Translations under genes and position numbers: made by a program
In this document: piece by piece, positions 8,971 to 17,574 of the stretch
Position numbering within the stretch: position 1 is the first letter of the stretch
Layout of the letters: every line of letters starts with the position of its first letter
The notes under the pieces: generated by a model
The model's database searches: none
What the model was told of the DNA's origin: nothing
What the model saw: only the letters and a program-made list of their open reading frames with translations
NCBI GenBank assembly: GCA_963665785.1
Contig: OY762456.1
Location: 2,356,001-2,420,000 of the forward strand
Reading direction: 5' to 3'
Source of the DNA: UBA7455 sp026713185
Lineage (GTDB): Bacteria; Pseudomonadota; Gammaproteobacteria; Pseudomonadales; Azotimanducaceae
DNA length: 64,000 bases

Positions 8971-11190
8971 ATGAGCGAAGCACAAGACTACAGATACATT
9001 GGCCAGAGGACTATCAGACCGGACGGCTACGACAAGGTAACCGGCCGTGCAAACTATGGCGCTGATCTCACACTTCCGGGCATGATCTGGGGCAAAATTC
9101 TGCGTAGCCCCTATGCCCATGCGAATATCAGAAGTATTGATTCGAGCAGGGCGGAAGCACATCCCGATGTACTGGCTGTCGTCACTCACCAGGATTTCCC
9201 GGATGGCGGATCAAGAGGTTCCAATCAGTCAATGAATGTCCTGGCAGACAAGAAGGTTCTCTATCATGGTCATGCTGTTGCTGCGGTTGCAGCACATACT
9301 GAAGCAGCGGCAGAAGCTGCACTTGAATTGATTGATATCGATTACGAGCCATTGACACCTGTCATGGACCTCAAAACGGCCATGGCTCAGAATGCTCCGT
9401 TGCTGCATGACACCATGTTCACATCGGGACTCGCTCAAGAACCCACGACGCCTTCCAACATTGCATCGCGTATGGAACTGAAAAAAGGTGATATCGAGAA
9501 GGGCTTCAGCGAAGCAGACGTGATTATCGAAAGGGACTTCCAGACACCTACTGTCCACCAGGGTTATATTGAACCTCATGCCACCACAGTGCGTTATGAT
9601 GAAGATGGCCAGTCCATGATCTGGTGCAGCACCCAGGGTCATTTTGATGTCCGGGGCAGTACGGCAAGCCTGTTGAATATCGAACACAGTAATTTGAAAG
9701 TTGTAGCCAGTGAAATTGGCGGCGGTTTTGGTGGCAAGACGACTATTTACCTGGAACCTGTTGCGCTTATGTTATCCAAAAAGACAGGTCGTCCTGTCAA
9801 GATGGTGATGAATCGCGAGGAGGTCTTCAAGGCATCGGGACCTGCTTCTGCATCACGAAGTAAAATCAGAATTGGCGCCACAAAAGACGGGACAATTACA
9901 GCCATGGAAGCACATCTGGCCTACGAAGCAGGTGCATTCGCCGGATCACCCATTGGCCCTGGCTGCATGACAGTCTTTACACCCTACGATGTTGAAAATC
10001 AGTATGTTGAAGGTTTTGATGTTGTTGTCAACAAGCCAAAAGTTGCTGCATATCGGGCGCCGGGGGCGCCACAATCAGAATTTGCCTGTGAAATGGTTAT
10101 CAATGAACTGGCCGATGAGTTGGGAATTGATCCCATTGAATTACGTTTGAAAAATGCAGCCAGGGAAGGAACACAAACCATGTACGGGCCTAAACTGAAA
10201 GCCGTTGGTCTTGTCGAGTGTCTTGAAGCCGCGAGAAATTCAGCACAATACAGGGAAGCATTGGCTGAGAATCAGGGCCGGGGCATTGCCGCGGGATTCT
10301 GGTTCAATATTGGTGGTGTTTCCAGCGTCAGCATAAACATGAATCCGGACGGAACCGGTACCATTGTTGAAGGGTCTCCAGACATTGGCGGCAGTCGCGC
10401 TTCCATGCAGATGATGGCAGCGGAAGGAGTAGGCCTGCCGATTGAATCATTCAAACCACTGGTCGCCGATACGGAAAATGCAGCACACAGTGATACTACC
10501 GGCGGTAGCAGAACCACCTTTGCAACCGGGATGGCAGTTGTTGAGGCAGCACAGGATGTAGTCAGACAGATGAAGGAACGGGCTGCAGCAGTGTGGAATG
10601 TTACACCCGATCAGGTCGATTGGAAGGACGGTGTTGCCATCAATACCGTTGGAGAAGATAAACTGACCGCTGCCCAGATCTGTGCCCAGGCTGGCAGAAC
10701 CGGTGGCATGATCACCGGTCGTGGAAACATCAGTGCCAGAGGTGCAGGACCCAGTTTCGCTGTGCATATGGCGGATGTGGAAGTTGATCGGGAAACCGGC
10801 AAGGTTGATGTCATTCGTTATACAGCCATTCAGGATGCCGGTAAGGCAATTCATCCAGGATACGTGGAAGGTCAGTACCAGGGTGGCGCTGCGCAAGGGA
10901 TTGGCTGGGCGCTGAATGAGGAATATATCTACAATGAAGATGGTTTACTGGAAAATCCGGGCTTTCTGGATTATCGGGTGCCACTGGCATCTGATTTGCC
11001 CATGATCGACACTGTCATCGTGGAAGTCCCCAATTCATTTCATCCCTTTGGTGTTCGTGGCGTTGGTGAAACCGGGATCGTTCCCCCGTTGGCGGCTGTC
11101 GGTACGGCAGTCAGTAACGCAATCGATATCCGCATGACGGAACTGCCGCTGTCACCACCCCGTGTTTTGAAAGCAATCAAGGACGCATAG
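8971..11190 (+). CDS. Molybdenum hydroxylase, molybdopterin-binding large subunit
   Basis: Catalytic subunit of a xanthine dehydrogenase/aldehyde oxidase-type enzyme that hydroxylates a C-H bond with water. Motifs in order: GQRTIRPDGYDKVTGRA at the N-terminus, GGGFGGKT near residue 250, AYRAPGAPQSEFACE near 360, and GVRGVGETG near 700 with the expected active-site Glu. The residue row at AYRAPG lacks the Cys of true CO dehydrogenase (AYRCSFR), so it is not a form I CODH. An ATG at 8962 is also open, but AGGAG at 8957-8961 is well spaced (9 bases) only for 8971. The substrate is unknown; heterocycles or aldehydes are both possible. Confidence 0.93.
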   Translation: MSEAQDYRYIGQRTIRPDGYDKVTGRANYGADLTLPGMIWGKILRSPYAHANIRSIDSSRAEAHPDVLAVVTHQDFPDGGSRGSNQSMNVLADKKVLYHGHAVAAVAAHTEAAAEAALELIDIDYEPLTPVMDLKTAMAQNAPLLHDTMFTSGLAQEPTTPSNIASRMELKKGDIEKGFSEADVIIERDFQTPTVHQGYIEPHATTVRYDEDGQSMIWCSTQGHFDVRGSTASLLNIEHSNLKVVASEIGGGFGGKTTIYLEPVALMLSKKTGRPVKMVMNREEVFKASGPASASRSKIRIGATKDGTITAMEAHLAYEAGAFAGSPIGPGCMTVFTPYDVENQYVEGFDVVVNKPKVAAYRAPGAPQSEFACEMVINELADELGIDPIELRLKNAAREGTQTMYGPKLKAVGLVECLEAARNSAQYREALAENQGRGIAAGFWFNIGGVSSVSINMNPDGTGTIVEGSPDIGGSRASMQMMAAEGVGLPIESFKPLVADTENAAHSDTTGGSRTTFATGMAVVEAAQDVVRQMKERAAAVWNVTPDQVDWKDGVAINTVGEDKLTAAQICAQAGRTGGMITGRGNISARGAGPSFAVHMADVEVDRETGKVDVIRYTAIQDAGKAIHPGYVEGQYQGGAAQGIGWALNEEYIYNEDGLLENPGFLDYRVPLASDLPMIDTVIVEVPNSFHPFGVRGVGETGIVPPLAAVGTAVSNAIDIRMTELPLSPPRVLKAIKDA

Positions 11191-11207
11191 AGTTTTCTGA
11201 TCAGGAT

Positions 11208-11453
11208 ATGCAATCAAAGGTGATTTTCTCCAGTGAATTGCAAAAATTCACTGGAGAAGCGCAAACAGAAATCTCGGCGACAAACTACCGAAGCCTTGTT
11301 TCCGAGATTGTCAGCAGGTATGAAAAGCTGGAAGAGGACGAGATCCTCAAGATGGCTGTCGCCATTGATGGTGAGATCGTTCATGACCCTTTCCTCGAGC
11401 AAATACAGCCTGGGAGTGAAGTTCATTTTCTCTACCGCATTTCTGGTGGTTGA
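11208..11453 (+). CDS. MoaD/ThiS-family ubiquitin-like sulfur carrier
   Basis: An 81-residue protein with the beta-grasp pattern (VIFSSELQKFTG, VAIDGEIV, IQPGSEVHFLYRISGG) and the C-terminal Gly-Gly that MoaD/ThiS proteins need for adenylation and thiocarboxylate formation. The LxPGDEVxxxxxxxGG-like ending points to MoaD more than ThiS. It follows the Mo hydroxylase large subunit by 17 bp on the same strand, so it probably supplies sulfur for molybdopterin or an enzyme-specific sulfur transfer. No MoaE is next to it. Family is likely, exact role open. Confidence 0.75.
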   Translation: MQSKVIFSSELQKFTGEAQTEISATNYRSLVSEIVSRYEKLEEDEILKMAVAIDGEIVHDPFLEQIQPGSEVHFLYRISGG

Positions 11454-11471
11454 GGCGACTGATTACTGACC

Positions 11472-11505
11472 CCCCTGGCGCCTGAGTGTTCTTGATAGTC
11501 AGGGG
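11472..11505. terminator. Possible hairpin between convergent genes
   Basis: Six-bp stem CCCCTG/CAGGGG with a 22-nt loop in the gap between the sulfur-carrier gene and the convergent HAD gene, followed by TGTTT on the plus strand. Its position suits a terminator for the Mo hydroxylase operon, but the loop is long and the T tract short. Confidence 0.3.
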
Positions 11506-11544
11506 TGTTTGGCACTGAAGGAGTATTGCCACTGGAAGGCCTTT

Positions 11545-12186
11545 TCATCGTAGAGGAAATTTCAGTAACGATTCCAGATCGTCCAGGGCCTGTGTGCTGT
11601 TCAATACCTTAATGGTGGACATGCCCAGCGCCCTTGCAGGTTTCAGATTAATGCCAAGATCATCAAGGAATACCGCGTTTTCCGGGGCTACACAAACTTG
11701 TTCACAGGCGATTTGATAAATTCGCGGGTCCGGTTTTCTGATGCCTGTTTTGCTGGATTCAATGACTGTATCAAATAAATCAAATACCTCACTCATTCTG
11801 GCGGCCCGTTCCGCATTCTGTGCCATGGATGCACCTTCTCCAGCTTTTACATTATTGGTGATGCACCCGATTTTCATGCGTTGCCTGATAATTTTCAGTG
11901 CAGTCACCATCTCTGGTCTCAACTCTCCAGACAGAAGAGCCAGCACTTGGGCTCCACGGATTTCATAACCCAGGTTCCGGGACTCTTCGGCAAATTTTAT
12001 ATCGAAGTCGTCAACGGATATCAGGCTGCTTTCCAATTGAGCCCAGGCATTATTTTCATGATTGGTCGAGTTGATGGATCGAATGAAATCCCTGGGCAGT
12101 CCATTGGCCTCTTCGAAACGGTTGAAAGATTCGAAAGGGCTACTTGTGATAACGCCACCAAAGTCCCAGAGTACGGCTTTAATCAT
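11545..12186 (-). CDS. HAD-superfamily hydrolase (subfamily IA)
   Basis: A 213-residue haloacid dehalogenase-like protein. Motif I is WDFGGVI (the nucleophile Asp near residue 9 is followed by Phe-Gly-Gly, the pattern of the epoxide-hydrolase N-terminal/ACAD10-like branch rather than DxDGT), motif II is ITNN, the Lys motif is KTGIRKPDPRIY and motif III is VFLDDLGIN. Phosphatase or dehalogenase activity on a small molecule is expected; the substrate is unknown. The ATG at 12186 is preferred to an upstream TTG. It lies 35 bp downstream of lpxA and is probably cotranscribed with it. Confidence 0.82.
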   Translation of the reverse strand: MIKAVLWDFGGVITSSPFESFNRFEEANGLPRDFIRSINSTNHENNAWAQLESSLISVDDFDIKFAEESRNLGYEIRGAQVLALLSGELRPEMVTALKIIRQRMKIGCITNNVKAGEGASMAQNAERAARMSEVFDLFDTVIESSKTGIRKPDPRIYQIACEQVCVAPENAVFLDDLGINLKPARALGMSTIKVLNSTQALDDLESLLKFPLR

Positions 12187-12221
12187 TGGTCGGAGCAACT
12201 CGATAGAACATGCTGTTTTGA

Positions 12222-13034
12222 TTAGTCACCCATATTAACATCATAGGTATCAGATTCCGGCCGGGCCAGTCCCCGTTGAGATGAATGAATAGCGTCCAGC
12301 ATCAGTTGTACGTTGTTCGACTCGGGGAATTCGGTCTTTATCTGGTTTATGGCTTCTTCAAGCCTGAGACCGCGCAGAAACAGAATTCGGAATGCTTTCC
12401 TGACCTCGTCCATATCTTTTGATTTATATCCGGCACGCTCCATCCCAACCCGATTTATGACGCGCATGTGGGCAGGGAATCCATCGGCAATGGTAAATGG
12501 CAGGACATCCTGTATCACTCTGGCCATGCCTGCAATCATGGCAACTTGTCCTATATGGGTGAACTGGATAACAGCCGCCAATCCACCGATATTGGCACGG
12601 TCACCCAGAGTTACGTGGCCTGCAATTGTCCCACCGTGACTGATTATCACATGGTTGCCGACCGTACAATTGTGTGCAACATGCGCCTGGGTCAGCAGTG
12701 CACAGTCGTTGCCAATGGATGTTTTGCTGCCTTCCCTGGTGCCGCTGTGGATACTGACGAATTCCCGGATAATGTTACGGTCACCTATTTCAGTATAGGT
12801 GACGGTACCTTTGACATACTTTAAATCCTGAGACTGGATACCCAGAGAAACGAATGGGAATATGTCACAATCCTCACCAATCATAGTGTGAGGTTCTACC
12901 AGTACATGAGACCGCAAATTCGTATTGGCCCCAATCCGGGTATGCGGCCCGACAGTACAGAACGGGCCAATTTCACAGTTGTCCCCAATCTCGGCGTCTG
13001 GATGGACAACGGCAAGTTTATCCACTTTAATCAT
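12222..13034 (-). CDS. lpxA: UDP-N-acetylglucosamine acyltransferase LpxA
   Basis: First enzyme of lipid A synthesis: transfers a 3-hydroxyacyl chain from ACP to UDP-GlcNAc in the cytoplasm. The 270 residues form a left-handed parallel beta-helix with hexapeptide repeats (IGDNCEIGPFCTVG and so on). The catalytic His is in TQAHVAHNC near residue 119, and the GGLAAVIQF stretch and helical C-terminal domain (MDEVRKAFRILF) match the family. It is away from the usual lpxD-fabZ-lpxA-lpxB cluster and instead diverges from fabA-fabB. The first 18 codon bases are repeated just upstream. Whether it is the only lpxA cannot be told here. Confidence 0.9.
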   Translation of the reverse strand: MIKVDKLAVVHPDAEIGDNCEIGPFCTVGPHTRIGANTNLRSHVLVEPHTMIGEDCDIFPFVSLGIQSQDLKYVKGTVTYTEIGDRNIIREFVSIHSGTREGSKTSIGNDCALLTQAHVAHNCTVGNHVIISHGGTIAGHVTLGDRANIGGLAAVIQFTHIGQVAMIAGMARVIQDVLPFTIADGFPAHMRVINRVGMERAGYKSKDMDEVRKAFRILFLRGLRLEEAINQIKTEFPESNNVQLMLDAIHSSQRGLARPESDTYDVNMGD

Positions 13035-13058
13035 ACAAATTTATCCACTTTTAATCAT
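13017..13058. repeat. Direct duplication of the lpxA 5' end
   Basis: Two copies of an 18/19-nt unit, 13017-13034 and 13040-13058, five bases apart. The inner copy encodes the first six lpxA codons; the outer copy carries one extra A, so on the minus strand it reads as a five-codon mini-ORF (M-I-K-S-G, stop) just upstream of the real start. It looks like a local slippage duplication. No good Shine-Dalgarno precedes either ATG. Confidence 0.75.
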
Positions 13059-13122
13059 AAATGTTATTCATGACTCATTTTGTTTACATTGATGGATGGA
13101 TTCCGGGTAAAATTCGTAACCT

Positions 13123-13141
13123 CAACATGATAATTATGTTG
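13123..13141. promoter_or_regulatory. Palindrome in the lpxA/fabA divergent region
   Basis: CAACAT and ATGTTG form perfect 6-bp arms around a 7-base AT-rich centre, 84 bp before fabA and 89 bp before lpxA. The placement between divergent envelope-lipid genes suggests a regulator operator. It does not match the FadR or FabR consensus I know. No regulator is linked to it. Confidence 0.4.
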
Positions 13142-13224
13142 ATTTTACTTTCTTGTGACAATGCTATATTTTCTGCACTTTAATTTCAGGGGGCTTCCGA
13201 ACCTTCTGGATCATTATCCGACTT

Positions 13225-13740
13225 ATGCAAAACAAACATTCATTCAACAGAGCAGAATTACTGGATTGTGGTAATGGTCTGCTCTTTGGTCCTGGACGGG
13301 CACATCTTCCTGTGGGTGATATGCTGATGTTGGACAGAATCACTGAAATCAATAAAGATGGCGGCAAGAACGGGAAGGGTGAAATTTTGGCTGAACTGGA
13401 TATCCATCCCGACCTGTGGTTTTTTAAATGCCATTTCGTTGACGACCCGGTCATGCCAGGCTGTCTTGGGCTTGATGCATTATGGCAACTGGTTGGTTTC
13501 TATCTTGCATGGAGAGGAAACATGGGGCTTGGCCGGGCGCTTGGATGCGGCAGGGTCAACTTCAGGGGTCAGGTATTACCCAGCGCAAAGCTGGTACAAT
13601 ACTGCATTGAATTGACCCGTATCCGGGAAGGCAGGAACGTAATGGGAGTTGCAGACTGCAAAGTGTTGGTTGACGGTAATACGATCTACACCGCAGATGA
13701 CATAAAAGTTGGTTTGTTTACTTCTTTGGATGACTTTTAG
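13225..13740 (+). CDS. fabA: 3-hydroxydecanoyl-ACP dehydratase/isomerase
   Basis: Makes the cis-3-decenoyl-ACP branch point for unsaturated fatty acids. The 171 residues match E. coli FabA (172). The hot-dog active site is intact: His in FFKCHFVDDPVMPGC near residue 71 and Asp in GLDALWQLVGF near 84. GRVNFRGQV and the C-terminal DIKVGLF match as well. It is followed at 9 bp by fabB on the same strand, the standard FabA-FabB pair. No clear ribosome-binding site precedes the ATG. Confidence 0.96.
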   Translation: MQNKHSFNRAELLDCGNGLLFGPGRAHLPVGDMLMLDRITEINKDGGKNGKGEILAELDIHPDLWFFKCHFVDDPVMPGCLGLDALWQLVGFYLAWRGNMGLGRALGCGRVNFRGQVLPSAKLVQYCIELTRIREGRNVMGVADCKVLVDGNTIYTADDIKVGLFTSLDDF

Positions 13741-13749
13741 GATATCTTG

Positions 13750-14961
13750 ATGAAACGAGCGGTAATTACCGGTTTGGGTTTGGTCTCTCCGCTGGGAAAT
13801 AACGCAGAGGAGACACTGGAATCCCTCCGGGAAACAAAGTCCGGCATCAAATTCCAGGAAGCCTATGAAGAAATGGGTTTGCGCAGTCAAATAGCCGGCA
13901 GTATCACCATCGATATAAATGAATTGATAGATCGGAAACTTCGACGTTTCATGGGTGACGCCGCAGCGTTTTCCTACATCGCCATGAAAGAAGCAATACA
14001 GGATTCCCAACTGGAAGAAGCCGATGTTTCCAATGAACGTACCGGTATTGTTGCCGGGTCTGGCGGCGCTTCTTCCTCCAACCTGACAGAAGCTGCAGAT
14101 GTCCTGCGGGAAAAAGGTTTGAGACGGGTTGGACCCTATCGTGTTACGAGGACCATGAGTTCTACCATATCTGCCTGTCTGGCAACGCCATTCAAGATCA
14201 AGGGAGTGAACTATTCAATCACATCAGCCTGTTCTACCAGTGCTCACTGTATTGGCCATGCTCAGGAACTGATTCAATTAGGTAAACAGGACATAGTATT
14301 TGCCGGCGGTGGTGAAGAAGAACATTGGAGCATGACATCATTGTTCGATGCCATGGGAGCGTTGTCCACTAAACGAAACCATGAACCGACCAAAGCATCC
14401 CGGGCGTATGACATAGACAGGGACGGATTTGTCATTGCAGGTGGTGCGGGTTTTCTCGTTGTTGAGGAACTGGACCATGCAAAGGCGCGAGGTGCAAAAA
14501 TTTATGCAGAACTGGTAGGTTATGGGGCCACTTCAGATGGTTACGATATGGTCGCCCCGTCCGGGGAGGGTGGTGAGCGTGCCATGCGGATAGCAATGTC
14601 TACAGTTGATGGACCTGTTGATTACATCAATGCCCATGGCACCAGTACTCCACAGGGAGACCCACCTGAAATTGCGGCGATTACCCGCGTTTTTACTGAT
14701 CAGGTTCCCAGGATAAGTTCGACCAAATCACTTTCCGGACATGCCCTGGGGGCCGCTGGCGTACATGAAGCAATCTACTCTCTTCTGATGCTGGATAATG
14801 ATTTTATTTGTGCATCCGCAAATGTTGAAAACCTGGATCCTGAGATGTGTGAAGCACCGATTGTCACCCGTAGACTGGACAACGCGGGATTGAACACCAT
14901 AATGTCGAACAGTTTTGGATTTGGCGGTACCAATGCGGTTCTGATCTTCCAAAAGCCCTGA
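13750..14961 (+). CDS. fabB: 3-oxoacyl-ACP synthase I
   Basis: Elongates cis-3-decenoyl-ACP in unsaturated fatty acid synthesis. The 403 residues match FabB. Nucleophilic Cys in TSACSTSAHC near residue 161, His in NAHGTSTPQGD near 296, His in KSLSGHALGAAG near 331, C-terminal SFGFGGTNAVLIF. ATG 13750 gives the standard start MKRAVITGLG; a TTG three bases earlier is only an extension. It pairs with fabA 9 bp upstream. Confidence 0.96.
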   Translation: MKRAVITGLGLVSPLGNNAEETLESLRETKSGIKFQEAYEEMGLRSQIAGSITIDINELIDRKLRRFMGDAAAFSYIAMKEAIQDSQLEEADVSNERTGIVAGSGGASSSNLTEAADVLREKGLRRVGPYRVTRTMSSTISACLATPFKIKGVNYSITSACSTSAHCIGHAQELIQLGKQDIVFAGGGEEEHWSMTSLFDAMGALSTKRNHEPTKASRAYDIDRDGFVIAGGAGFLVVEELDHAKARGAKIYAELVGYGATSDGYDMVAPSGEGGERAMRIAMSTVDGPVDYINAHGTSTPQGDPPEIAAITRVFTDQVPRISSTKSLSGHALGAAGVHEAIYSLLMLDNDFICASANVENLDPEMCEAPIVTRRLDNAGLNTIMSNSFGFGGTNAVLIFQKP

Positions 14962-14976
14962 CTTCCTGAAACAACA

Positions 14977-14990
14977 CCTGCGTCAGCAGG
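14977..14990. terminator. Short hairpin between fabB and sppA
   Basis: CCTGC/GCAGG stem with a GTCA loop in the gap between the convergent fabB and sppA genes. On the minus strand it is followed by TGTTGTTT, so it may end sppA transcription. The stem is only five bp, hence low confidence. Confidence 0.35.
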
Positions 14991-15022
14991 AAACCGATCC
15001 TGTGGCGATGCATGTGGAGCAA

Positions 15023-16846
15023 TTATTGCACATTACAATACAGACACTGTACATAGATACCAGGTGACTCACTCATCTTCAGCAGGTCCAGAGGAAGGGC
15101 GGCTGTTACTGCCTGTACTGCCTGAATTTGATTATTGACAGGGAACCAGCGTTGCAGAGTCTGCAAACCGGAATTTAGCAGGCTGATGACAAGCTGTTCA
15201 CCCGGTGACAGCGTTTGCTCCAGATGAATTACCTCATAATCACCAGTGTCAGCAAGTTGAGCCGCTGCTTCAATGGCTTCGTCCAGTCCGCCAATGGCAT
15301 CTACCAAACCCAGTTCAACAGCGGTTTTCCCTGTCCAGATACGACCCTTTGCAACTTCTTCTGCTTCTTCCAGACTAAGGTCACGGCCTTTGGCAACAAG
15401 TGAAAGAAATTTGCTGTAAGTATGGTCTACACTCTTCTCAAGCGTATCCTGAAATACGGGGCCAATAGATTTGAAGAGATTGAATGTACCGCTTAGTTCT
15501 GTCGTACCTACCCCGTCACTATATATTCCCAACTCAGCGAGGCTCCTTTCAAATGTCGGGAACAGCATGAAAGTACCGATTGATCCGGTAACTGTGGATT
15601 CAAGTGCAAATATTTTACTGGCTGTACTGGATATCCAATATCCACCGGATGCAGCATAGCTGCTCATGGAAACGACAACCGGTTTATCAGACAGTAACGT
15701 TGATTCGATTTCGTGCCGGATCTTCTCGGATGCCGCAGCACTGCCTCCTGGGCTGTTAATTCGCAGGACCAGTGCTTTGACATCGTCGTCCCATCGCGCC
15801 TGACGAAGCAGTTGGGATGTCGTTTCTCCACCGATGTTGCCACTGGGTTGTTCACCATCCAGAATAGTGCCGCTCGCTGTAATGACCGCAATTTTGCTCA
15901 TACCTGGCTTGGGTACATCGAACGATGGACTAATCTCAGTGAGGTAGTCGTCATAGGAAACCTGCCGATAAGTTCTTCCAGATCGACCAACGGCTGATTG
16001 CATCTCTTCACGCCATTCTGATTCCGACAGCAATTCATCGACAAAACCATGGTTCAGGGCAAGTTGCGCTGAATCGTTCCCTGCCGCGGCAAGTAAGGAG
16101 CCGTAGGAATTGATGTAATCTTCAAGCGACTCAACACTGATTCCCCTGTTCTCTGTGATGGTATTGCCATATATCAGCCATAGTTCCCGCAGCCATGCCG
16201 AATTTGCCTCTTTTGCCTTATCGGACATACCTTCAAGGAGATAGGGTTCTACTGCATCCTTGTAATCTCCAGAGGTAAAAACATTGATGTCCACTTTCAA
16301 TTTATCGAGCGCTGACTTGTAGTAGGTTGGATAAATACCGAATCCGGTCAGAAAAACACCACCGAGCGCCTGGAAACTGTCTTTGTTAAGGATAATCCTG
16401 TCCGCTTGTGAAGCGAGGAAATACTGTTGCTGGGTAAATTCATCGCCAAAGGCATAAACAGGCTTACCAGATACCTTGAAGTCTGCAAGCGCAGTACTGA
16501 TTTCTTCAAGATTGCCCATGGTGGCGCCTTGCAGTTCTGAGAGATCAAGAACCATAGCAGCTATACGGCTATCGTTTCGGGCATGCGTAATTACCTTCAG
16601 TAAATCACGCAACACTACTTCTTTACGGCTTTGCTGAAGCAACCCGTCAAATGGCCTGATAATTGATTGCTGCTCTACGATGACACCAGACGGGCTCAAA
16701 ACAAGAGCAGTATCATCATCGATGCTGACGTTATCGGAGGAGAATACAGCTATAGCTATCAGGATGACGACAAGCAGGAAGATAATGTTGCCCAGCGCAC
16801 TTTTTACTGCGGTGATACCGCGCCATAAACCACGGAGAAATTTCAT
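15023..16846 (-). CDS. sppA: Signal peptide peptidase SppA, 67K type
   Basis: Membrane-anchored serine peptidase that degrades cleaved signal peptides. The 607 residues match the long double-domain form (E. coli 618). One N-terminal membrane segment (about residues 18-35, NIIFLLVVILIAIAVFS), the general-base Lys in TSGDYKDAVEPY near 197, and the nucleophilic Ser in SYAASGGYWISS near 398 are all present. RINSPGGSAAASE precedes the nucleophile as usual. The ATG and the AAGG that serves as ribosome-binding site lie inside a copy of a dispersed repeat (16843-16935). Confidence 0.93.
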   Translation of the reverse strand: MKFLRGLWRGITAVKSALGNIIFLLVVILIAIAVFSSDNVSIDDDTALVLSPSGVIVEQQSIIRPFDGLLQQSRKEVVLRDLLKVITHARNDSRIAAMVLDLSELQGATMGNLEEISTALADFKVSGKPVYAFGDEFTQQQYFLASQADRIILNKDSFQALGGVFLTGFGIYPTYYKSALDKLKVDINVFTSGDYKDAVEPYLLEGMSDKAKEANSAWLRELWLIYGNTITENRGISVESLEDYINSYGSLLAAAGNDSAQLALNHGFVDELLSESEWREEMQSAVGRSGRTYRQVSYDDYLTEISPSFDVPKPGMSKIAVITASGTILDGEQPSGNIGGETTSQLLRQARWDDDVKALVLRINSPGGSAAASEKIRHEIESTLLSDKPVVVSMSSYAASGGYWISSTASKIFALESTVTGSIGTFMLFPTFERSLAELGIYSDGVGTTELSGTFNLFKSIGPVFQDTLEKSVDHTYSKFLSLVAKGRDLSLEEAEEVAKGRIWTGKTAVELGLVDAIGGLDEAIEAAAQLADTGDYEVIHLEQTLSPGEQLVISLLNSGLQTLQRWFPVNNQIQAVQAVTAALPLDLLKMSESPGIYVQCLYCNVQ

Positions 16847-16935
16847 ACAGGAGCCTTCAGCGGGTGAAAAAAATCGCCCTGCCGCTGTTGCGGAGCAATC
16901 AGGTCGACTTAACTTGGATTTTCTTCGTCAAGTTT
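16843..16935. repeat. Dispersed short repeat, copy A
   Basis: An element of about 80-90 bp beginning at the sppA start codon. It shares GGAGCCTTCAGCGG and GCGGAGCAA-CAGGT blocks, in the same order and spacing, with 39910-39990. Its first 24 bases also resemble the tandem unit at 20964-21030 read in reverse. Several differences between copies A and B fall at third positions of one reading frame (P-A-A-V-A-E-Q-S/T-G), so it may derive from coding DNA. It overlaps the sppA translation start. Confidence 0.6.
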
Positions 16936-17011
16936 GATGAGAGTGTACTCGATAAAGCATGCATCCTACCACATCGAAGTCATGTTGGTGCTGTAACACG
17001 ATTCACATTTT

Positions 17012-17572
17012 ATGTTAACTTGTGAAGAATATTCAGCAACTGAATGGAAGCAGGACACTGGTGTGAAAAATTACAGCCAAGCCCGTGGGGTACACCCGAT
17101 TGAAATCCGTCTGGCGAGAAATTCGGAAGCACAGGCGTTGGCTGAGATGTCACGAGAACTGATTGAGCAAGGACTCACCTGGCGCTGGCAATCGCCTCAA
17201 ATGCTGTCCAGGATCCAGCACCCGGACAGCGTGGTTCTGGTTGCACGAACTCGTGTTGAACTCGTAGGATTTGCAGTGATGGAGTTTCATGATATCCATG
17301 CTCATCTGAATCTTTTGGCAGTATCCTCTGCTGGACGTCGACGTAGAATCGGCACCTCGCTTCTGAACTGGCTTGAAAAATCTGCATTGGAGGCAGGAAT
17401 AGGGCAGGTTGTACTCGAAGTTCGTTACAACAACATGGGTGCGAGATCCTTCTACAGGGAAAATCACTATGAAGAAGTCGAGGTTCTGCCTGGATACTAT
17501 CAGGGGAAGGAAAATGCGGTACGCATGGTACATCATCTGATTAAGCCGGAAATCGAAAAGCAAAGGCCCTGA
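17012..17572 (+). CDS. GNAT N-acetyltransferase (RimI-like)
   Basis: A 186-residue Gcn5-related acetyltransferase. The acetyl-CoA-binding loop is SSAGRRRRIGTSLLNWL near residues 107-123, followed by the NNMGARSFYRENHYEEV strand-helix typical of RimI-type enzymes. LNLLAVS precedes the loop. The substrate (a protein N-terminus or small amine) is unknown. It sits 2 bp before murF and probably shares its transcript. The first 25 residues are not clearly part of the fold, and a GTG at 17063 is an alternative start. Confidence 0.8.
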   Translation: MLTCEEYSATEWKQDTGVKNYSQARGVHPIEIRLARNSEAQALAEMSRELIEQGLTWRWQSPQMLSRIQHPDSVVLVARTRVELVGFAVMEFHDIHAHLNLLAVSSAGRRRRIGTSLLNWLEKSALEAGIGQVVLEVRYNNMGARSFYRENHYEEVEVLPGYYQGKENAVRMVHHLIKPEIEKQRP

Positions 17573-17574
17573 TC

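Noticed and set aside
8971..11190. Carbon monoxide dehydrogenase large subunit
   Set aside because: The active-site loop reads AYRAPGAPQ rather than the Cys-containing AYRCSFR of form I CODH.
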